Assembly: GCF_018459925.1 (NCBI RefSeq)
Contig: NZ_CP075371.1
Location: 1,426,001 to 1,490,000, forward strand
Direction of reading: 5' to 3'
Source: Nocardioides aquaticus
Lineage (GTDB): Bacteria; Actinomycetota; Actinomycetes; Propionibacteriales; Nocardioidaceae
DNA: 64,000 bases
The number at the start of each line of letters is the position of its first letter. The stretch's first letter is position 1. The position numbers were made by a program, and so were the translations under genes. Shown piece after piece: positions 26,255-36,204 of this stretch. The notes under the pieces were generated by a model, which saw nothing but the letters and a program-made list of their open reading frames with translations, was not told the origin of the DNA and made no database searches.

Positions 26255-27415
26255 ATGGCCCCGACCCGCGGTCCCCTCTGTCCCACCCAGCCGCTGCGCG
26301 TGCTCGTCGTCGCGGAGTCGTTCCTCCCGCAGGTGAACGGCGTCACCAACTCCGTGAGGCGGGTGCTGGAGCACCTGGCCGCCGACGGTCACGTCGCCGA
26401 GCTGGTCGCCCCCACCGGGCCGCCGACCTACGCCGGCTTCCCCGTGACCCACGCCCGCGGCGCCGCCCTGCCGTTCTACCGCGACTTCCGGCTCGGGCTG
26501 GAGAGCAGACGCCGCCTGGTCGCGGTGATGCAACGGTTCCGTCCCGACGTCGTGCACGTCGCCTCGCCCGCCGTGCTCGGGCTCACTGCCGTGCGCGCCG
26601 CCGAGGAGCTCGGCATCCCGGTCGTCGCGGTCTACCAGACCGACCTGGTGGGCTTCGCGCAGCGCTACGACCTGGCCGGGGGCGTGCGCGCGATGACGTA
26701 CCTGACCCGTCGCATCCACGGCGACGTCGCGCTGACCCTGGCGCCGTCGACCGCGAGCCGCGACCAGCTGCTCGACCTCGGGATCGACCGGGTCGCCCTC
26801 TGGCGCCGAGGCGTGGACTCGTCCGCCTTCCACCCCGTGCGCCGGGACGCGTCGTTGCGCGCGACGCTGTCGCCGCAGGGGCGGCCGCTGGTCGGCTACG
26901 TCGGCCGGCTCGCCCCCGAGAAGGAGCTCGACCTGCTGGGCGTGCTCGACCGGGACCCGCGGCTGCAGCTCGTGGTGGTCGGCGGCGGGCCGGACGAGGA
27001 CCGGCTGCGCGCGTCGCTGCCCGACACCCGGTTCCTCGGCGTGCTGCACGGTGACGACCTCGGCCGGGCGTACGCCTCCCTCGACGTGTTCGTGCACACC
27101 GGCCGGCACGAGACGTACTGCCAGTCCGCCCAGGAGGCGCTGGCCTCCGGCGTCCCGGTGGTGGCGCCCGCGCAGGGCGGGCCGCTCGACGTGGTCGACC
27201 ACGGCGTCGACGGGTTGCTCTACCCGCCCGGGGACGCCGCTGCGATGGTTGCCCACGTGGGAGAGCTGCTCGACGACCCGCTGCGTCGCCGGCTGGTCGG
27301 CGTCGCCGCCCGGCGCGCCGTCCGGGGGCGGTCCTGGGCCGCGGTCAACGCCGCCCTGGTCGAGCACTACCGCGGCGTCGTCGGCGCCGCAGGCGAGGTG
27401 CGTACGGCCGCCTGA
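26255..27415 (+). CDS. GT4 glycosyltransferase, MgtA-like mannosyltransferase
   Basis: 386 residues with both Rossmann halves of GT-B enzymes. The N-terminal domain starts LRVLVVAESFLPQVNGVTNSVRRV with the acceptor-side loop; VYQTDLVGFAQRY is typical of actinobacterial alpha-mannosyltransferases acting on glycolipids. The C-terminal domain has GYVGRLAPEKELD (phosphate binding) and the E-x7-E motif in ETYCQSAQEALASGVPVVAP. Homologues (MgtA/PimB type) use GDP-mannose in lipomannan or related glycolipid synthesis; exact acceptor here is not known. Confidence 0.85.
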   Translation: MAPTRGPLCPTQPLRVLVVAESFLPQVNGVTNSVRRVLEHLAADGHVAELVAPTGPPTYAGFPVTHARGAALPFYRDFRLGLESRRRLVAVMQRFRPDVVHVASPAVLGLTAVRAAEELGIPVVAVYQTDLVGFAQRYDLAGGVRAMTYLTRRIHGDVALTLAPSTASRDQLLDLGIDRVALWRRGVDSSAFHPVRRDASLRATLSPQGRPLVGYVGRLAPEKELDLLGVLDRDPRLQLVVVGGGPDEDRLRASLPDTRFLGVLHGDDLGRAYASLDVFVHTGRHETYCQSAQEALASGVPVVAPAQGGPLDVVDHGVDGLLYPPGDAAAMVAHVGELLDDPLRRRLVGVAARRAVRGRSWAAVNAALVEHYRGVVGAAGEVRTAA

Positions 27416-27419
27416 GGCG

Positions 27420-27481
27420 CCGGAATCGTCATCTCGAGGCGCCGCGAGCGTCATCTCGGCTGTCCGCGAGCGTCATCTCGG
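27420..27481 (-). repeat. Tandem 18-bp repeat array, right inverted copy
   Basis: Three units read on the minus strand as TCGAGATGACGATTCCGG (27420-27437) and two perfect CCGAGATGACGCTCGCGG (27442-27459, 27464-27481), with spacers CGCC and ACAG in the same order as the left array. The stop codon of the LOG gene (27473-27475) lies inside the outermost unit. Confidence 0.85.
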
Positions 27482-28582
27482 CGGGCGGGTGACGACGTCG
27501 GCGGCCTCCTCGACGGTGTCGACGAGGTGCACGTGCCGCTCCATCACGCGGCCCCGGGCCAGGGCTCGCAGCAGCGGCCAGACCGGCAGCTCCTCGGTCC
27601 AGTACCGCTCGCCGACCAGCACCATCGGCGCCACCGAGGCCTCGTCGGCGTAGTAGTTCTCGCAGGCGTCCTGGAAGACCTCCTGCACCGTGCCGGCGGC
27701 GCCGGGAAGGAAGACGATGCCGGCGTCGCAGACCTCGAGCAGGATCGCCTCGCGGGTGGCGTTGCGGACGTACTTGGCCACCGCGGTCGCGAACGCGCCG
27801 GGCGGCTCGTGGCCGTAGTGCCAGGTCGGGATGCCGAGCGAGGGCGTCGCGTCCGGCCAGCGGGCGACCACGTCGAAGGCCAGCAGCACCCACGCGTCGA
27901 TCGAGGGCCGGTAGGTCGGGACCGCGGCCAGCTGCTCCAGCGCCACGTCGAGCACCGCGGCGTCGTACGACGCGAGCCGCGCCCCCAGGTTGGCGGCCTC
28001 CATCGCGCCGGGGCCGCCCCCGGTCGCCACGGTCAGGGCGGCGCCGTCGGGGTCGGCGAGCAGCCGGCCGAGCCGGGCCGCGTCCCGGTAGGTGGCCTCC
28101 CCGCGCGCGGCCCGGTGCCCGCCCATCACGCCGACCAGGCGACGGCCCTCGCGCCACCGGGCCAGGGCCTCGTCGACGGCGTGGTCGTGCAGCGTCTCGG
28201 CCAGCGCGTGGGCGCCCTCTCCCTCGCCACCGTCCTGGACCCAGGCGTAGGCCCGACCGTCCAGGCTGTCGGGCCAGTGCAGGGTGTCGTAGAGCTCGGC
28301 GGGGGAGTACAGGTCGGCGCGGTAGACGTCGAGGGGCGTGTCCGGCAGGTGGGGCAGCACCAGCGCGCCGGCCTCCTCGGCCGCGACGGCGTCGCCCGGC
28401 GCGAACGCGCAGCCCAGGAAGGTCGCCCCGGCCAGCCGGCACCGACGCAGGGCGTCGCCGTGCCCGGACAGGTCGAGCGAGCGCACCCGCCAGCCCGACA
28501 ACGACCGGGCCCCGGCGGCCAGGCGCCGCTCCAGCTCGGCCAGGGAGGCGATGTCGACGGTGCGGCCCCGGGAGGACCGCAT
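27473..28582 (-). CDS. LOG-family (lysine-decarboxylase-like) nucleotide-binding protein
   Basis: 369 residues from ATG 28582. The second half is a Rossmann-like LOG domain with GVMGGHRAARGE, the nucleotide signature TVATGGGPGAMEAANLGARL and the late motif FLPGAAGTVQEVFQDACENYY (PGGxGTxxE variant, with Ala for the second Gly). LOG proteins release cytokinin-type bases from nucleotide 5'-monophosphates or act as general nucleotide phosphoribohydrolases. The first 130 residues are an extra pentapeptide-like region. The C-terminus RPPR and stop are formed by the repeat array, so the array has shaped the end of this protein. Confidence 0.8.
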   Translation of the reverse strand: MRSSRGRTVDIASLAELERRLAAGARSLSGWRVRSLDLSGHGDALRRCRLAGATFLGCAFAPGDAVAAEEAGALVLPHLPDTPLDVYRADLYSPAELYDTLHWPDSLDGRAYAWVQDGGEGEGAHALAETLHDHAVDEALARWREGRRLVGVMGGHRAARGEATYRDAARLGRLLADPDGAALTVATGGGPGAMEAANLGARLASYDAAVLDVALEQLAAVPTYRPSIDAWVLLAFDVVARWPDATPSLGIPTWHYGHEPPGAFATAVAKYVRNATREAILLEVCDAGIVFLPGAAGTVQEVFQDACENYYADEASVAPMVLVGERYWTEELPVWPLLRALARGRVMERHVHLVDTVEEAADVVTRPPR

Positions 28583-28584
28583 GC

Positions 28585-29058
28585 TCAGCGCACGCCCCAG
28601 GAGTAGGTCTGCTTGCGCAGCCCGAGGTACATGAACGTCTCCGTGCCGGCGACGCCGTCGATGGCGCGGATGGAGCCCGAGATGATCTCCAGCAGGTGGT
28701 CGTCGCTCTCGCAGACCAGCTCGGCCAGGATGTCGTAGCGCCCGGCGGTGACCACGACGTAGTCGACCTCCTCGAGCGCCCCGACCGCCTCGGCCACCGG
28801 CTCGATCGGGCCCTCGACGGTGATCCCGACCATGGCCTGGCGCGCGAAGCCGAGCTGGAGGGGGTCGGTGACCGCCACGATCTGCATCGCGCCGGTCTCG
28901 ACCAGCCGGTGCACGCGCTGGCGCACCGCCGCCTCCGAGAGCTCGACCTTCTTGCCGATCGCGGCGAACGAGCGGCGTCCGTCGGTCTGCAGCTCGGCGA
29001 TGATGGCCTTGGAGGTCTCGTCCAGCGGCGTGGGGCGCGGGTCGCGTCGCATCGTCAT
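28585..29058 (-). CDS. Lrp/AsnC-family transcriptional regulator
   Basis: 157 residues from ATG 29058. N-terminal winged HTH (LDETSKAIIAELQTDGRRSFAAIGKKVELSEAAVRQRVHRLVE) and a C-terminal RAM ligand-binding domain (VDYVVVTAGRYDILAELVCESDDHLLE...). Feast/famine regulators bind amino acids or related amines. It is divergent from the potD-type operon with 167 bp between, and a palindromic site lies in that gap; a second copy is upstream of the aminotransferase. A role as the local polyamine-catabolism regulator is an inference. Confidence 0.9.
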   Translation of the reverse strand: MTMRRDPRPTPLDETSKAIIAELQTDGRRSFAAIGKKVELSEAAVRQRVHRLVETGAMQIVAVTDPLQLGFARQAMVGITVEGPIEPVAEAVGALEEVDYVVVTAGRYDILAELVCESDDHLLEIISGSIRAIDGVAGTETFMYLGLRKQTYSWGVR

Positions 29059-29119
29059 GACGGCAAGGTATCCCGGTCGGGCGCCGGGGGTGACAGCCGC
29101 GCCCACCCCGGGTCCGTAC

Positions 29120-29132
29120 GAGGGATTCCGTT
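29120..29132. promoter_or_regulatory. Candidate Lrp-type operator before potD
   Basis: GAGGGATTCCGTT is an imperfect 13-bp palindrome sharing GGATTCCGT with the perfect palindrome at 38115-38127. It sits in the lrp-potD divergent gap, 94 bp before the potD ATG. Confidence 0.5.
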
Positions 29133-29225
29133 GCGTTTGCGTTTCGTGACGACTCGATCCCTTGTCGGGGCCGGGGTGTCGTGACACGATCCACCACACC
29201 CCGACCGGTGACCGGAGGACAGTGC

Positions 29226-30455
29226 ATGCCGCCAGGCCCGCCCGTGAACAGCTCCGCAGGACCCTCGACACCCGAGCCCGCGCGTCGCTCGACCCTCAGC
29301 CGCCGCGGGTTCCTCACCGCCGGGGGCGTGGCCGCCGGCGTCGGGATCAGCGTGGCCGCCCTGGACCTGCCGTTCTTCTCCGTCGCCGGCGCCGCCCAGG
29401 ACCCGATGGCCTGCCGGGCCACCGACGTGTCGGCGAGCGAGGCGCGGATGGTGATCTCCAACTGGACCGGCTACATCGACCCGCGCAACAAGCCGGGCTC
29501 GACGCTCGCCGACTTCACCGCCTCCACCGGCATCGAGGTGGAGTACAACGTCGACGTCAACGACAACGCCGAGTTCTACGCCAAGGTCAAGAACCAGCTC
29601 GGCTCCTGCGACCCGATCGACCGCGACCTCATCGTCCTCACCGACTGGATGGCCGCGCGGATGATCGGCCTGGGCTGGGTGCAGCCGCTGGACCGCGGCG
29701 CCGTGCCGAACCTGCACCAGAACCTCATCCCCGACCTCCGGGGCAAGGCGTGGGACCCCGACGAGACCTTCCACGCCCCGTGGCAGAGCGGCCTGACCGG
29801 GATCGCCTACAACGCCGCCGAGGTCGACGAGGTCGGCTCGTTCTCCGAGCTGCTGACCCGCCCGGACCTCAAGGGACGCATCACCCTGCTGACCGAGATG
29901 TACGACACGATGGGCTTCATGCTCAAGGTCGTCGGGGCCGACCCCGGCGACTTCACCCCCACGCAGTGGGAGGACGCGATGGACCGGCTGCGCCAGGTGA
30001 TCGCCGACGGCCAGCTGCGCAGCTTCGCGGGCAACAACTACCTCCAGGAGCTCTCGGCCGGCAACATCCTGGCCTGCGAGGCCTGGTCGGGCGACGTGCT
30101 GCAGGCGCAGCTGGAGAACCCCGACATCCGGTTCGTGGCGCCCGAGGAGGGGCTGTCGCTCTGGAGCGACAACATGCTGGTGCCCAACCAGGCCACGCAC
30201 CAGGCCAACGCCGAGCGCTGGATCGACTACTACTACGACCCCGAGGTCGCCGCCCGGCTCGCGGCGTGGGTCAACTACATCTGCCCCGTCGAGGGTGCGC
30301 AGGAGGCGATGGAGCAGGTCGACCCCTCGCTGGCGGAGAACCCGTTGATCTTCCCCGACGCCGAGCTGCTCCGCTCCACGTGGGACTTCAAGGCGCTGGA
30401 CGACCGTGAGCAGTCGCAGTACGAGAGGGAGTGGGCCGATGTCACGACTGGCTGA
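29226..30455 (+). CDS. potD: Polyamine-type ABC transporter substrate-binding protein (PotD-like, Tat-exported)
   Basis: 409 residues from ATG 29226, with GGAGG 7-11 nt upstream. A twin-arginine signal is clear (LSRRGFLTAGGVAAGVGISVAAL). The mature protein has the spermidine/putrescine-binding fold opening with VISNWTGYIDP and FTASTGIEVEYNVDVNDNAEFYAKV, and later PWQSGLTGIAYN. No Cys lipobox after the signal, so it may stay membrane-held by the uncleaved Tat anchor or be released. First gene of a tightly overlapping operon. Confidence 0.88.
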   Translation: MPPGPPVNSSAGPSTPEPARRSTLSRRGFLTAGGVAAGVGISVAALDLPFFSVAGAAQDPMACRATDVSASEARMVISNWTGYIDPRNKPGSTLADFTASTGIEVEYNVDVNDNAEFYAKVKNQLGSCDPIDRDLIVLTDWMAARMIGLGWVQPLDRGAVPNLHQNLIPDLRGKAWDPDETFHAPWQSGLTGIAYNAAEVDEVGSFSELLTRPDLKGRITLLTEMYDTMGFMLKVVGADPGDFTPTQWEDAMDRLRQVIADGQLRSFAGNNYLQELSAGNILACEAWSGDVLQAQLENPDIRFVAPEEGLSLWSDNMLVPNQATHQANAERWIDYYYDPEVAARLAAWVNYICPVEGAQEAMEQVDPSLAENPLIFPDAELLRSTWDFKALDDREQSQYEREWADVTTG

Positions 30456-31626
30456 GCACGAGGTGGCCGGGGACCCGGTCGGCGCCGGACCGAGCGGCCC
30501 GGAGGGGGCGTACGACGGCCTCCGGATCCGGGCGCTCACGAAGTCGTTCGGCTCCTACACCGCCGTCCGCTCCCTCGACCTCGACATCCCGCGCGGCAGC
30601 TTCTTCGCGCTGCTCGGCCCCTCGGGCTGCGGCAAGACCACCACGCTGCGGATGGTGGCCGGCCTCGAGCAGCCGACCTCGGGCACCATCACGCTGGCCG
30701 GCGAGGACATCACCCGGACCAAGCCGTACCGGCGCCCGGTCAACACCGTCTTCCAGAGCTACGCGCTCTTCCCTCACCTCGACGTCGCCGAGAACGTCGC
30801 GTTCGGCCTGAAGCGTCGCAAGGTCAAGGACGTCGACGCCCAGGTCGAGGCGATGCTGGCCCTGGTCGAGCTGGAGACCCAGGCCACCAAGAAGCCCGCC
30901 CAGCTCTCCGGCGGCCAGCAGCAGCGGGTCGCCCTGGCCCGGGCGCTGATCAACCGGCCCGAGGTGCTGCTGCTCGACGAGCCGCTCGGCGCGCTCGACC
31001 TCAAGCTGCGCCGCTCGATGCAGATCGAGGTCAAGCGGATCCAGACCGAGGTGGGGCTGACCTTCGTCCACGTCACCCACGACCAGGAGGAGGCCATGAC
31101 CATGGCCGACACGGTCGCGGTGATGAACGGGGGCGTCGTGGAGCAGATGGGCGCACCCTCCGAGCTGTACGAGAACCCACGCAGCACGTTCGTGGCCAAC
31201 TTCCTGGGCCAGTCCAACCTGATCGAGGGCACCGTGCGGCACCGCGACGCCGACCTGGTCACCGTCGACATGCAGGGCGTGACCGTGAGCGTGCCGGCCC
31301 ACCGGGTGCACACCGACGGCGACCGCGGCTGGGTCGGCATCCGGCCGGAGAAGGTGCTGATCGGCGAGGTCGGCGCCGAGCTCGACGCGCCGGGCAACAC
31401 CGTGCCGGGCGGCGTCATCACCGACGTGTCGTTCGTCGGGGTCAGCACGCAGTACCTGGTGCGGATGCCGTGGGGCCAGGAGCTCCAGGTCTTCGCCCAG
31501 AACACCGGGCGCCAGCGGATGTTCGCCCACGGCGAGCAGGTCGAGCTGTCCTGGCGCCCCGAGTACGCCTTCCTGCTCGACGCCTTGCAGGACGCGGCGG
31601 CCGGGGCGGACCGGGCGTCCGGGTGA
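30439..31626 (+). CDS. potA: Polyamine-type ABC transporter ATPase (PotA-like)
   Basis: 395 residues from ATG 30439, overlapping potD by 17 bp. Walker [11 protein letters not shown]-loop [11 protein letters not shown], signature [15 protein letters not shown], Walker [13 protein letters not shown] and H-loop VTHDQEE are all intact. The C-terminal TOBE domain ([10 protein letters not shown] onwards) is present, as in PotA/FbpC-like ATPases. A 30-residue extension precedes the ABC core. Energises import together with the two permeases downstream. Confidence 0.93.
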   Translation: MSRLAEHEVAGDPVGAGPSGPEGAYDGLRIRALTKSFGSYTAVRSLDLDIPRGSFFALLGPSGCGKTTTLRMVAGLEQPTSGTITLAGEDITRTKPYRRPVNTVFQSYALFPHLDVAENVAFGLKRRKVKDVDAQVEAMLALVELETQATKKPAQLSGGQQQRVALARALINRPEVLLLDEPLGALDLKLRRSMQIEVKRIQTEVGLTFVHVTHDQEEAMTMADTVAVMNGGVVEQMGAPSELYENPRSTFVANFLGQSNLIEGTVRHRDADLVTVDMQGVTVSVPAHRVHTDGDRGWVGIRPEKVLIGEVGAELDAPGNTVPGGVITDVSFVGVSTQYLVRMPWGQELQVFAQNTGRQRMFAHGEQVELSWRPEYAFLLDALQDAAAGADRASG

Positions 31627-32546
31627 GCGTCGAGGCACCCGCGCCGCCGCGGACGCCCGGGGGCGGTCCCGCGGCCCGGCCCGCCCGCCGCCCGCGCCGG
31701 CCCCGCGGGTCGATCACCGGCTACCTGCTCCTCGCGCCCGCTGGGATCTTCCTGCTGGCCTTCTTCGTGGTGCCGTTCTACTCGCTGGTCGCGACCAGCC
31801 TCTTCGACCCGTCGGGCTCGGACTTCCGCGGCTACGAGATGACCTACGCGTGGGGCAACTACGTCGACGTGGTGCGGGACTACTGGGGTCCGCTGCTGCG
31901 CGCGATGGTCTACGGCGCCGCCGCCACCGCGGCCTGCCTGGTGCTCGGCTACGTGCTGGCCTACGCCATCGCGTTCAAGGCCGGGCGGTGGAAGAACCTG
32001 ATGCTGGTGCTCGTCATCGCCCCGTTCTTCACCAGCTTCCTGATCCGCACGCTGAGCTGGAAGCTGATCCTGGCCGACGACGGGTTTGTGGTGAACACCC
32101 TGCAGGCGCTGCAGCTCCTCGGTGACGACGGCCGGCTGCTGGCGACGCCGTTCGCGGTGATCGCGGGGCTGACCTACAACTTCCTGCCGTTCATGGTGCT
32201 GCCGCTCTACGCCAGCCTCGACAAGCTCGACCCACGGCTCGTGGAGGCCTCCAGCGACCTCTACGCCAACCCCGTCGCCGGGTTCTTCAAGGTCACCTGG
32301 CCGCTCTCGCTGCCCGGGGTCGTCTCGGGCACCCTGCTGACCTTCATCCCGGCCACCGGCGACTACATCAACGCCGAGCTGCTGGGCTCGACCAACAACC
32401 GGGTGATCGGCAACGTCATCCAGAGCCAGTTCACCGACGCCAACAACTACCCGGTGGCCGCCGCGCTGTCGGTGCTGCTGTCGGTGCTGATCGTGGTGAT
32501 GGTGCTCGTCTACGTGCGCCGCGCCGGGACGGAGGAGCTGCTGTGA
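31623..32546 (+). CDS. potB: Polyamine-type ABC permease (PotB-like)
   Basis: 307 residues from the GTG that overlaps the ATPase stop by 4 bp. Pro/Arg-rich cytosolic head, then six transmembrane helices starting [22 protein letters not shown]. The EAA loop that docks on the ATPase is [25 protein letters not shown] (about residues 205-229, split here only for reference). Partner of the next gene. Confidence 0.9.
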   Translation: MSVEAPAPPRTPGGGPAARPARRPRRPRGSITGYLLLAPAGIFLLAFFVVPFYSLVATSLFDPSGSDFRGYEMTYAWGNYVDVVRDYWGPLLRAMVYGAAATAACLVLGYVLAYAIAFKAGRWKNLMLVLVIAPFFTSFLIRTLSWKLILADDGFVVNTLQALQLLGDDGRLLATPFAVIAGLTYNFLPFMVLPLYASLDKLDPRLVEASSDLYANPVAGFFKVTWPLSLPGVVSGTLLTFIPATGDYINAELLGSTNNRVIGNVIQSQFTDANNYPVAAALSVLLSVLIVVMVLVYVRRAGTEELL

Positions 32547-33340
32547 GGTGGGTCCGCGACAACCTCGTGCTGCTGCTCGGGCTGGCGGTGCTGGTCTACA
32601 CGTTCGTGCCGATCGCGGTCGTGGTGCTGATGAGCTTTAACGCCCCCGACTCGCGGCTGGTCTACAGCTTCGACGGGTTCACGTTCGACAACTGGCTGAA
32701 CCCCTGCGCCGATCCCGACCTGTGCTCCGCGCTCGGGGTCAGCATCAGGATCGGTGCCCTGGCCACCCTCGGGTCGACCGTGCTCGGCACGCTGGCCGCG
32801 TTCGCGCTGGTGCGGCACCGCTTCCGCGGCCGCTCGGCCTCGAACCTGCTGATCTTCCTGCCGATGGCCACCCCGGAGGTCGTCCTCGGCAGCTCGCTGC
32901 TGGCGCTGTTCGTCGCCTCCGGCCTGGCCGGGCAGCTGGGCTTCTGGACGATCCTGGTCGCGCACGTGATGTTCTGCCTGTCGTTCGTCGTGGTCACGGT
33001 GCGCGCGCGCCTGGCCGGGATGGACGACTCCCTGGAGCAGGCCGCGATGGACCTGTACGCGACCCCGGCGCAGACCTTCTGGCGGGTCACCTTCCCGCTG
33101 GTCCTGCCCGGCATCCTGGCCGCCGCGCTGCTGAGCTTCTCGCTGAGCTTCGACGACTTCATCGTCACCAACCTGAACTCCGGCAACACCACGACCTTCC
33201 CGATGTACGTCTGGGGCGTCGCCCGGGTGGGCATCCCGATGCAGGTCAACGTGATCGGGACGCTGATGTTCGTGCTGTCGATCGCGGTCGTGATCGGCGT
33301 CGAGGTCCGCAACCGGAGACGGCAGGCCCCCGTTGCCTGA
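32543..33340 (+). CDS. potC: Polyamine-type ABC permease (PotC-like)
   Basis: 265 residues, GTG start overlapping the previous stop. Six transmembrane helices with the EAA loop ([19 protein letters not shown], then PLVLPGI) near residues 170-190. It carries the [12 protein letters not shown] segment typical of PotC-type permeases for spermidine/putrescine. Completes the import system. Confidence 0.9.
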   Translation: MRWVRDNLVLLLGLAVLVYTFVPIAVVVLMSFNAPDSRLVYSFDGFTFDNWLNPCADPDLCSALGVSIRIGALATLGSTVLGTLAAFALVRHRFRGRSASNLLIFLPMATPEVVLGSSLLALFVASGLAGQLGFWTILVAHVMFCLSFVVVTVRARLAGMDDSLEQAAMDLYATPAQTFWRVTFPLVLPGILAAALLSFSLSFDDFIVTNLNSGNTTTFPMYVWGVARVGIPMQVNVIGTLMFVLSIAVVIGVEVRNRRRQAPVA

Positions 33341-34718
33341 CACCCTCGCCGACGCCGCCCCCCGCTGCTACTGGCTCGACGACCCGGCCCGCCCGGACCC
33401 GCTCCCGCCGCTGCTCGACGACGTCACCGCCGACCTGGTCGTCGTCGGCGGCGGGTACGCCGGGCTGTGGGCGGCGCTGCGCGCCCTGGAGCGCGACCCC
33501 GGTCGTACGGTCGTGGTGCTCGAGGCGGGCGCGTGCGGCCAGGAGGCCAGCGGGCGCAACGGCGGCTTCGCCTCCGCCAGCCTCACCCACGGCTTCGGCA
33601 ACGGCCTCGAGCGGTGGCCCGAGGAGCTCAGCCAGCTCGACCGGCTCGGGGCCGAGAACCTCGCCGCGATCGGCGAGACGGTCGAGCGGTACGCCGTCGA
33701 CTGCGACTTCCGGCTCGCCGGCGAGCTGACCGCCGCGACCGCACCGCACCAGGTCGAGGAGCTGACCGCGCTGGGGGAGGCGATGCTCGCGGCCGGGCAC
33801 GACGTGGAGGTCCTCGACGCCGCGGCGACGCGGGCCCGCGTCGACTCCCCGACCTGGCTCGGCGGCCTGCACGAGCCGGGCGGCACCGCGCTGGTCGAGC
33901 CGGCCCGACTGGCGTGGGGCCTGCGCGAGGCCGTCCGCGGCCTCGGCGGGGTGGTCCACGAGGGCAGCGCCGCGACCGGGCTGGCGCGCGAGGGGGCCGG
34001 GGTGCGCGTGCGTACCGCCCGGGGCAGCGTCACGGCGCGGCACGCCGTGCTGGCGACGAACGCGTTCCCGTCGCTGCTGCGCCGGCTGCGGCTGATGACG
34101 GTGCCGGTCTACGACCACGTGCTGATGACCGAGCCGCTCGACGCCGCGCAGCGGGCGGCGATCGGGTGGGCCGGACGGGAGGGCCTGGCCGACGCCGGCA
34201 ACCTCTTCCACTACTCGCGACTGACCCGCGACGACCGGCTTCTGTGGGGCGGCTACGACGCGGTCTACCACTGGGGCAGCCGGATCGACCGGTCCCTGGA
34301 GCAGGGGCGTACGCACGCGCTCCTCGCCGACCAGCTGGTCGAGGCCTTCCCCGCGCTGGCCGACGTACGGATCTCGCACCGCTGGGGCGGCGTGATCGAC
34401 ACCTGCACCCGCTTCACCGCGTTCTTCGGCACCGCGCTGGGCGGGCGCGTCGGGTACGCCGCCGGCTACACCGGGCTCGGTGTGGCCGCGACCCGGTTCG
34501 GGGCCGACGTCGTGCTGGACCTGCTGGCCGGGGAGGAGACCGAGCGGACCGCGCTGCGGATGGTGCGCGAGAAGCCGCTGCCGTTCCCGCCCGAGCCGCT
34601 GCGCTGGGGCGGGATCACCGCCACCCGGCACTCCCTGGCCGCGGCCGACGCCCGGGGTGGTCGCCGCAACCTGTGGCTGCGCGGCCTGGACCGGGCAGGA
34701 CTCGGCTTCGACTCCTGA
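33333..34718 (+). CDS. FAD-dependent amine oxidoreductase (PuuB-like)
   Basis: 461 residues from TTG 33333, inside the end of potC. The FAD-binding beta-alpha-beta (LVVVGGGYAGLWAALRAL) is followed by ASGRNGGFASASLTHG, the family motif, and a C-terminal GRVGYAAGYTGLGVAATRFGA stretch that closes over FAD. DAO-type enzymes of this group oxidise gamma-glutamylputrescine or other amines. Co-transcription with the importer suggests that the imported amine is its substrate. Confidence 0.85.
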   Translation: MPDTLADAAPRCYWLDDPARPDPLPPLLDDVTADLVVVGGGYAGLWAALRALERDPGRTVVVLEAGACGQEASGRNGGFASASLTHGFGNGLERWPEELSQLDRLGAENLAAIGETVERYAVDCDFRLAGELTAATAPHQVEELTALGEAMLAAGHDVEVLDAAATRARVDSPTWLGGLHEPGGTALVEPARLAWGLREAVRGLGGVVHEGSAATGLAREGAGVRVRTARGSVTARHAVLATNAFPSLLRRLRLMTVPVYDHVLMTEPLDAAQRAAIGWAGREGLADAGNLFHYSRLTRDDRLLWGGYDAVYHWGSRIDRSLEQGRTHALLADQLVEAFPALADVRISHRWGGVIDTCTRFTAFFGTALGGRVGYAAGYTGLGVAATRFGADVVLDLLAGEETERTALRMVREKPLPFPPEPLRWGGITATRHSLAAADARGGRRNLWLRGLDRAGLGFDS

Positions 34719-34725
34719 CCCGGTC

Positions 34726-36087
34726 TCAGGCGGGGACGGTCTGCCGGGCGTGCCGTCCGGCCAGCCGCTCGGCCAGGTCGGCGGCCTGGGACCGGATCTC
34801 CGGCACCGCGGTGGTCTCCCAGAGCGCTCCCTTGCGCGGCGGCCCGACGACGTGGAGGTCCGGCACGACCAGGCCCTGGTCGTCGAGCACCGTGCCGTCC
34901 GGCAGGCAGGCCACGCCGAGCCCGAGGGCGTCGCGGGCCAGCAGCCGGCGGCGCCGCATCGCGGCGAGCAGCGGGACGGTGGTGGCGTCGAGGTCGGTCA
35001 GCGGCCCGGTGCAGTTGACGACCGCGTCCGCGTCGACGCTCCGGCCACCGGGGAGCGCCACCCGGGCCCGCGCCCCGAGGTCCGCCACGGCCGTGAGCCC
35101 GCCGCCGACGACCTCGAGGCGGCCCTGGTCGGCGTACGCGCGGATCCGGGCGGCGACCTCGGGCGCCATCCGGTGGCGCAGCACCTCCCACCCGCGGGCC
35201 TGCTCGCGCACGAACCTCGCGCGCTCGGCGGTGTCCAGCCGCAGCCAGAGCCGCTGGGTGGTGCCGCGCAGCCCGTCGACCACCGAGCGCCAGCAGACAC
35301 CGCGCTCGTGCGCCCGCTCGACCTGGGCGGTGACGAGCGCGGCCAGCCCGTCGGCGGTGAGCGGACCGGTCGGGGCCTGGGTGACCCAGCTGGTGGAGCA
35401 GGGCAGCGGCAGGTGGGCGCGGGGGAGCAGTCCGTTCCGGCTCAGCATGACCACGCGGCGCCGGGCGCCGCCGTCGAGCAGGGTCGTGGCGGCGTCGACG
35501 GCGGTGAGACCGCTGCCGACCAGCACGACCGTGGCGTCGTCGGCCAGGGCGTCGAGAGCCGTGGTGTCCCAGGCGCTGGGAAGGTGCCAGGTCGCCTCGG
35601 GCAGGGGCCCGTCGGTCCCGGTGAGGGCGCGCGGCGACAGGTTGCCGTAGGCCAGGACGACGCCGTCGGCGCGCGTCGTGCCCTGCGGCCCACGTACGTA
35701 GTAGCCCGGACCCACCGGCGCCGGCAGCACGTCGGTGACGTCCTCGGTGCGGACCGTCAGCCGGCCGTCGTCGGCCCCGGCGAGAAGGTGGTCCAGGTAG
35801 GCCGCGTACGTCGCGCGGGGCAGGAACCCCAGCGGGTCCACGGGCCGCCCGGTCGCGAGCGCCCACTCCACGAGGTGCCCGGGGTCGTCGGGGAAGGCGC
35901 TCATGTCGCGGCTGCGCACGTTCAGCAGGTGCCGCTCGTCGGTCGTGGCGTACGCCACCCCGCGCGCGACGGCCGGGCCGCGCTCGTGCAGCACGACGCG
36001 CAGGTCGCTGCCGCGCGAGGCGTGCAGCAGGTGGACGGCGGTGAGCGTGCCGCTCGCCCCGCCCCCGATGATCGAGATCGTGGTCAC
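34726..36087 (-). CDS. FAD/NAD(P)-binding protein (lysine/ornithine monooxygenase-like fold)
   Basis: 453 residues. FAD Rossmann motif IIGGGASGTLTAVHLL at the start, DERHLLNVRSRDMSAFPDDP (a signature of this actinobacterial group), and a second NAD(P) GSGLTAVDAATTLL loop near residues 190-205. Substrate unknown; it converges on the amine oxidase gene and so is under separate control. A short palindrome (36122-36137) lies upstream. Confidence 0.8.
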   Translation of the reverse strand: MTTISIIGGGASGTLTAVHLLHASRGSDLRVVLHERGPAVARGVAYATTDERHLLNVRSRDMSAFPDDPGHLVEWALATGRPVDPLGFLPRATYAAYLDHLLAGADDGRLTVRTEDVTDVLPAPVGPGYYVRGPQGTTRADGVVLAYGNLSPRALTGTDGPLPEATWHLPSAWDTTALDALADDATVVLVGSGLTAVDAATTLLDGGARRRVVMLSRNGLLPRAHLPLPCSTSWVTQAPTGPLTADGLAALVTAQVERAHERGVCWRSVVDGLRGTTQRLWLRLDTAERARFVREQARGWEVLRHRMAPEVAARIRAYADQGRLEVVGGGLTAVADLGARARVALPGGRSVDADAVVNCTGPLTDLDATTVPLLAAMRRRRLLARDALGLGVACLPDGTVLDDQGLVVPDLHVVGPPRKGALWETTAVPEIRSQAADLAERLAGRHARQTVPA

Positions 36088-36121
36088 CCAGGCCTCCTCA
36101 GGTCAGTTCCCGACAAATACT

Positions 36122-36137
36122 ACTGAGTTACTTCAGT
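36122..36137. promoter_or_regulatory. ACTGA-N6-TCAGT inverted repeat upstream of FAD/NAD(P) protein
   Basis: ACTGA (36122-36126) and TCAGT (36133-36137) flank GTTACT in an AT-rich patch 35-50 bp before the start at 36087. Possible operator for a MarR/TetR-type regulator encoded elsewhere. Confidence 0.4.
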
Positions 36138-36204
36138 TTAGGGGTGGACCGTCCTCGGTGCGGCGCCTCTTCCGCCCCGGGGCGGAGGCGGCCAGACTGG
36201 GCCG

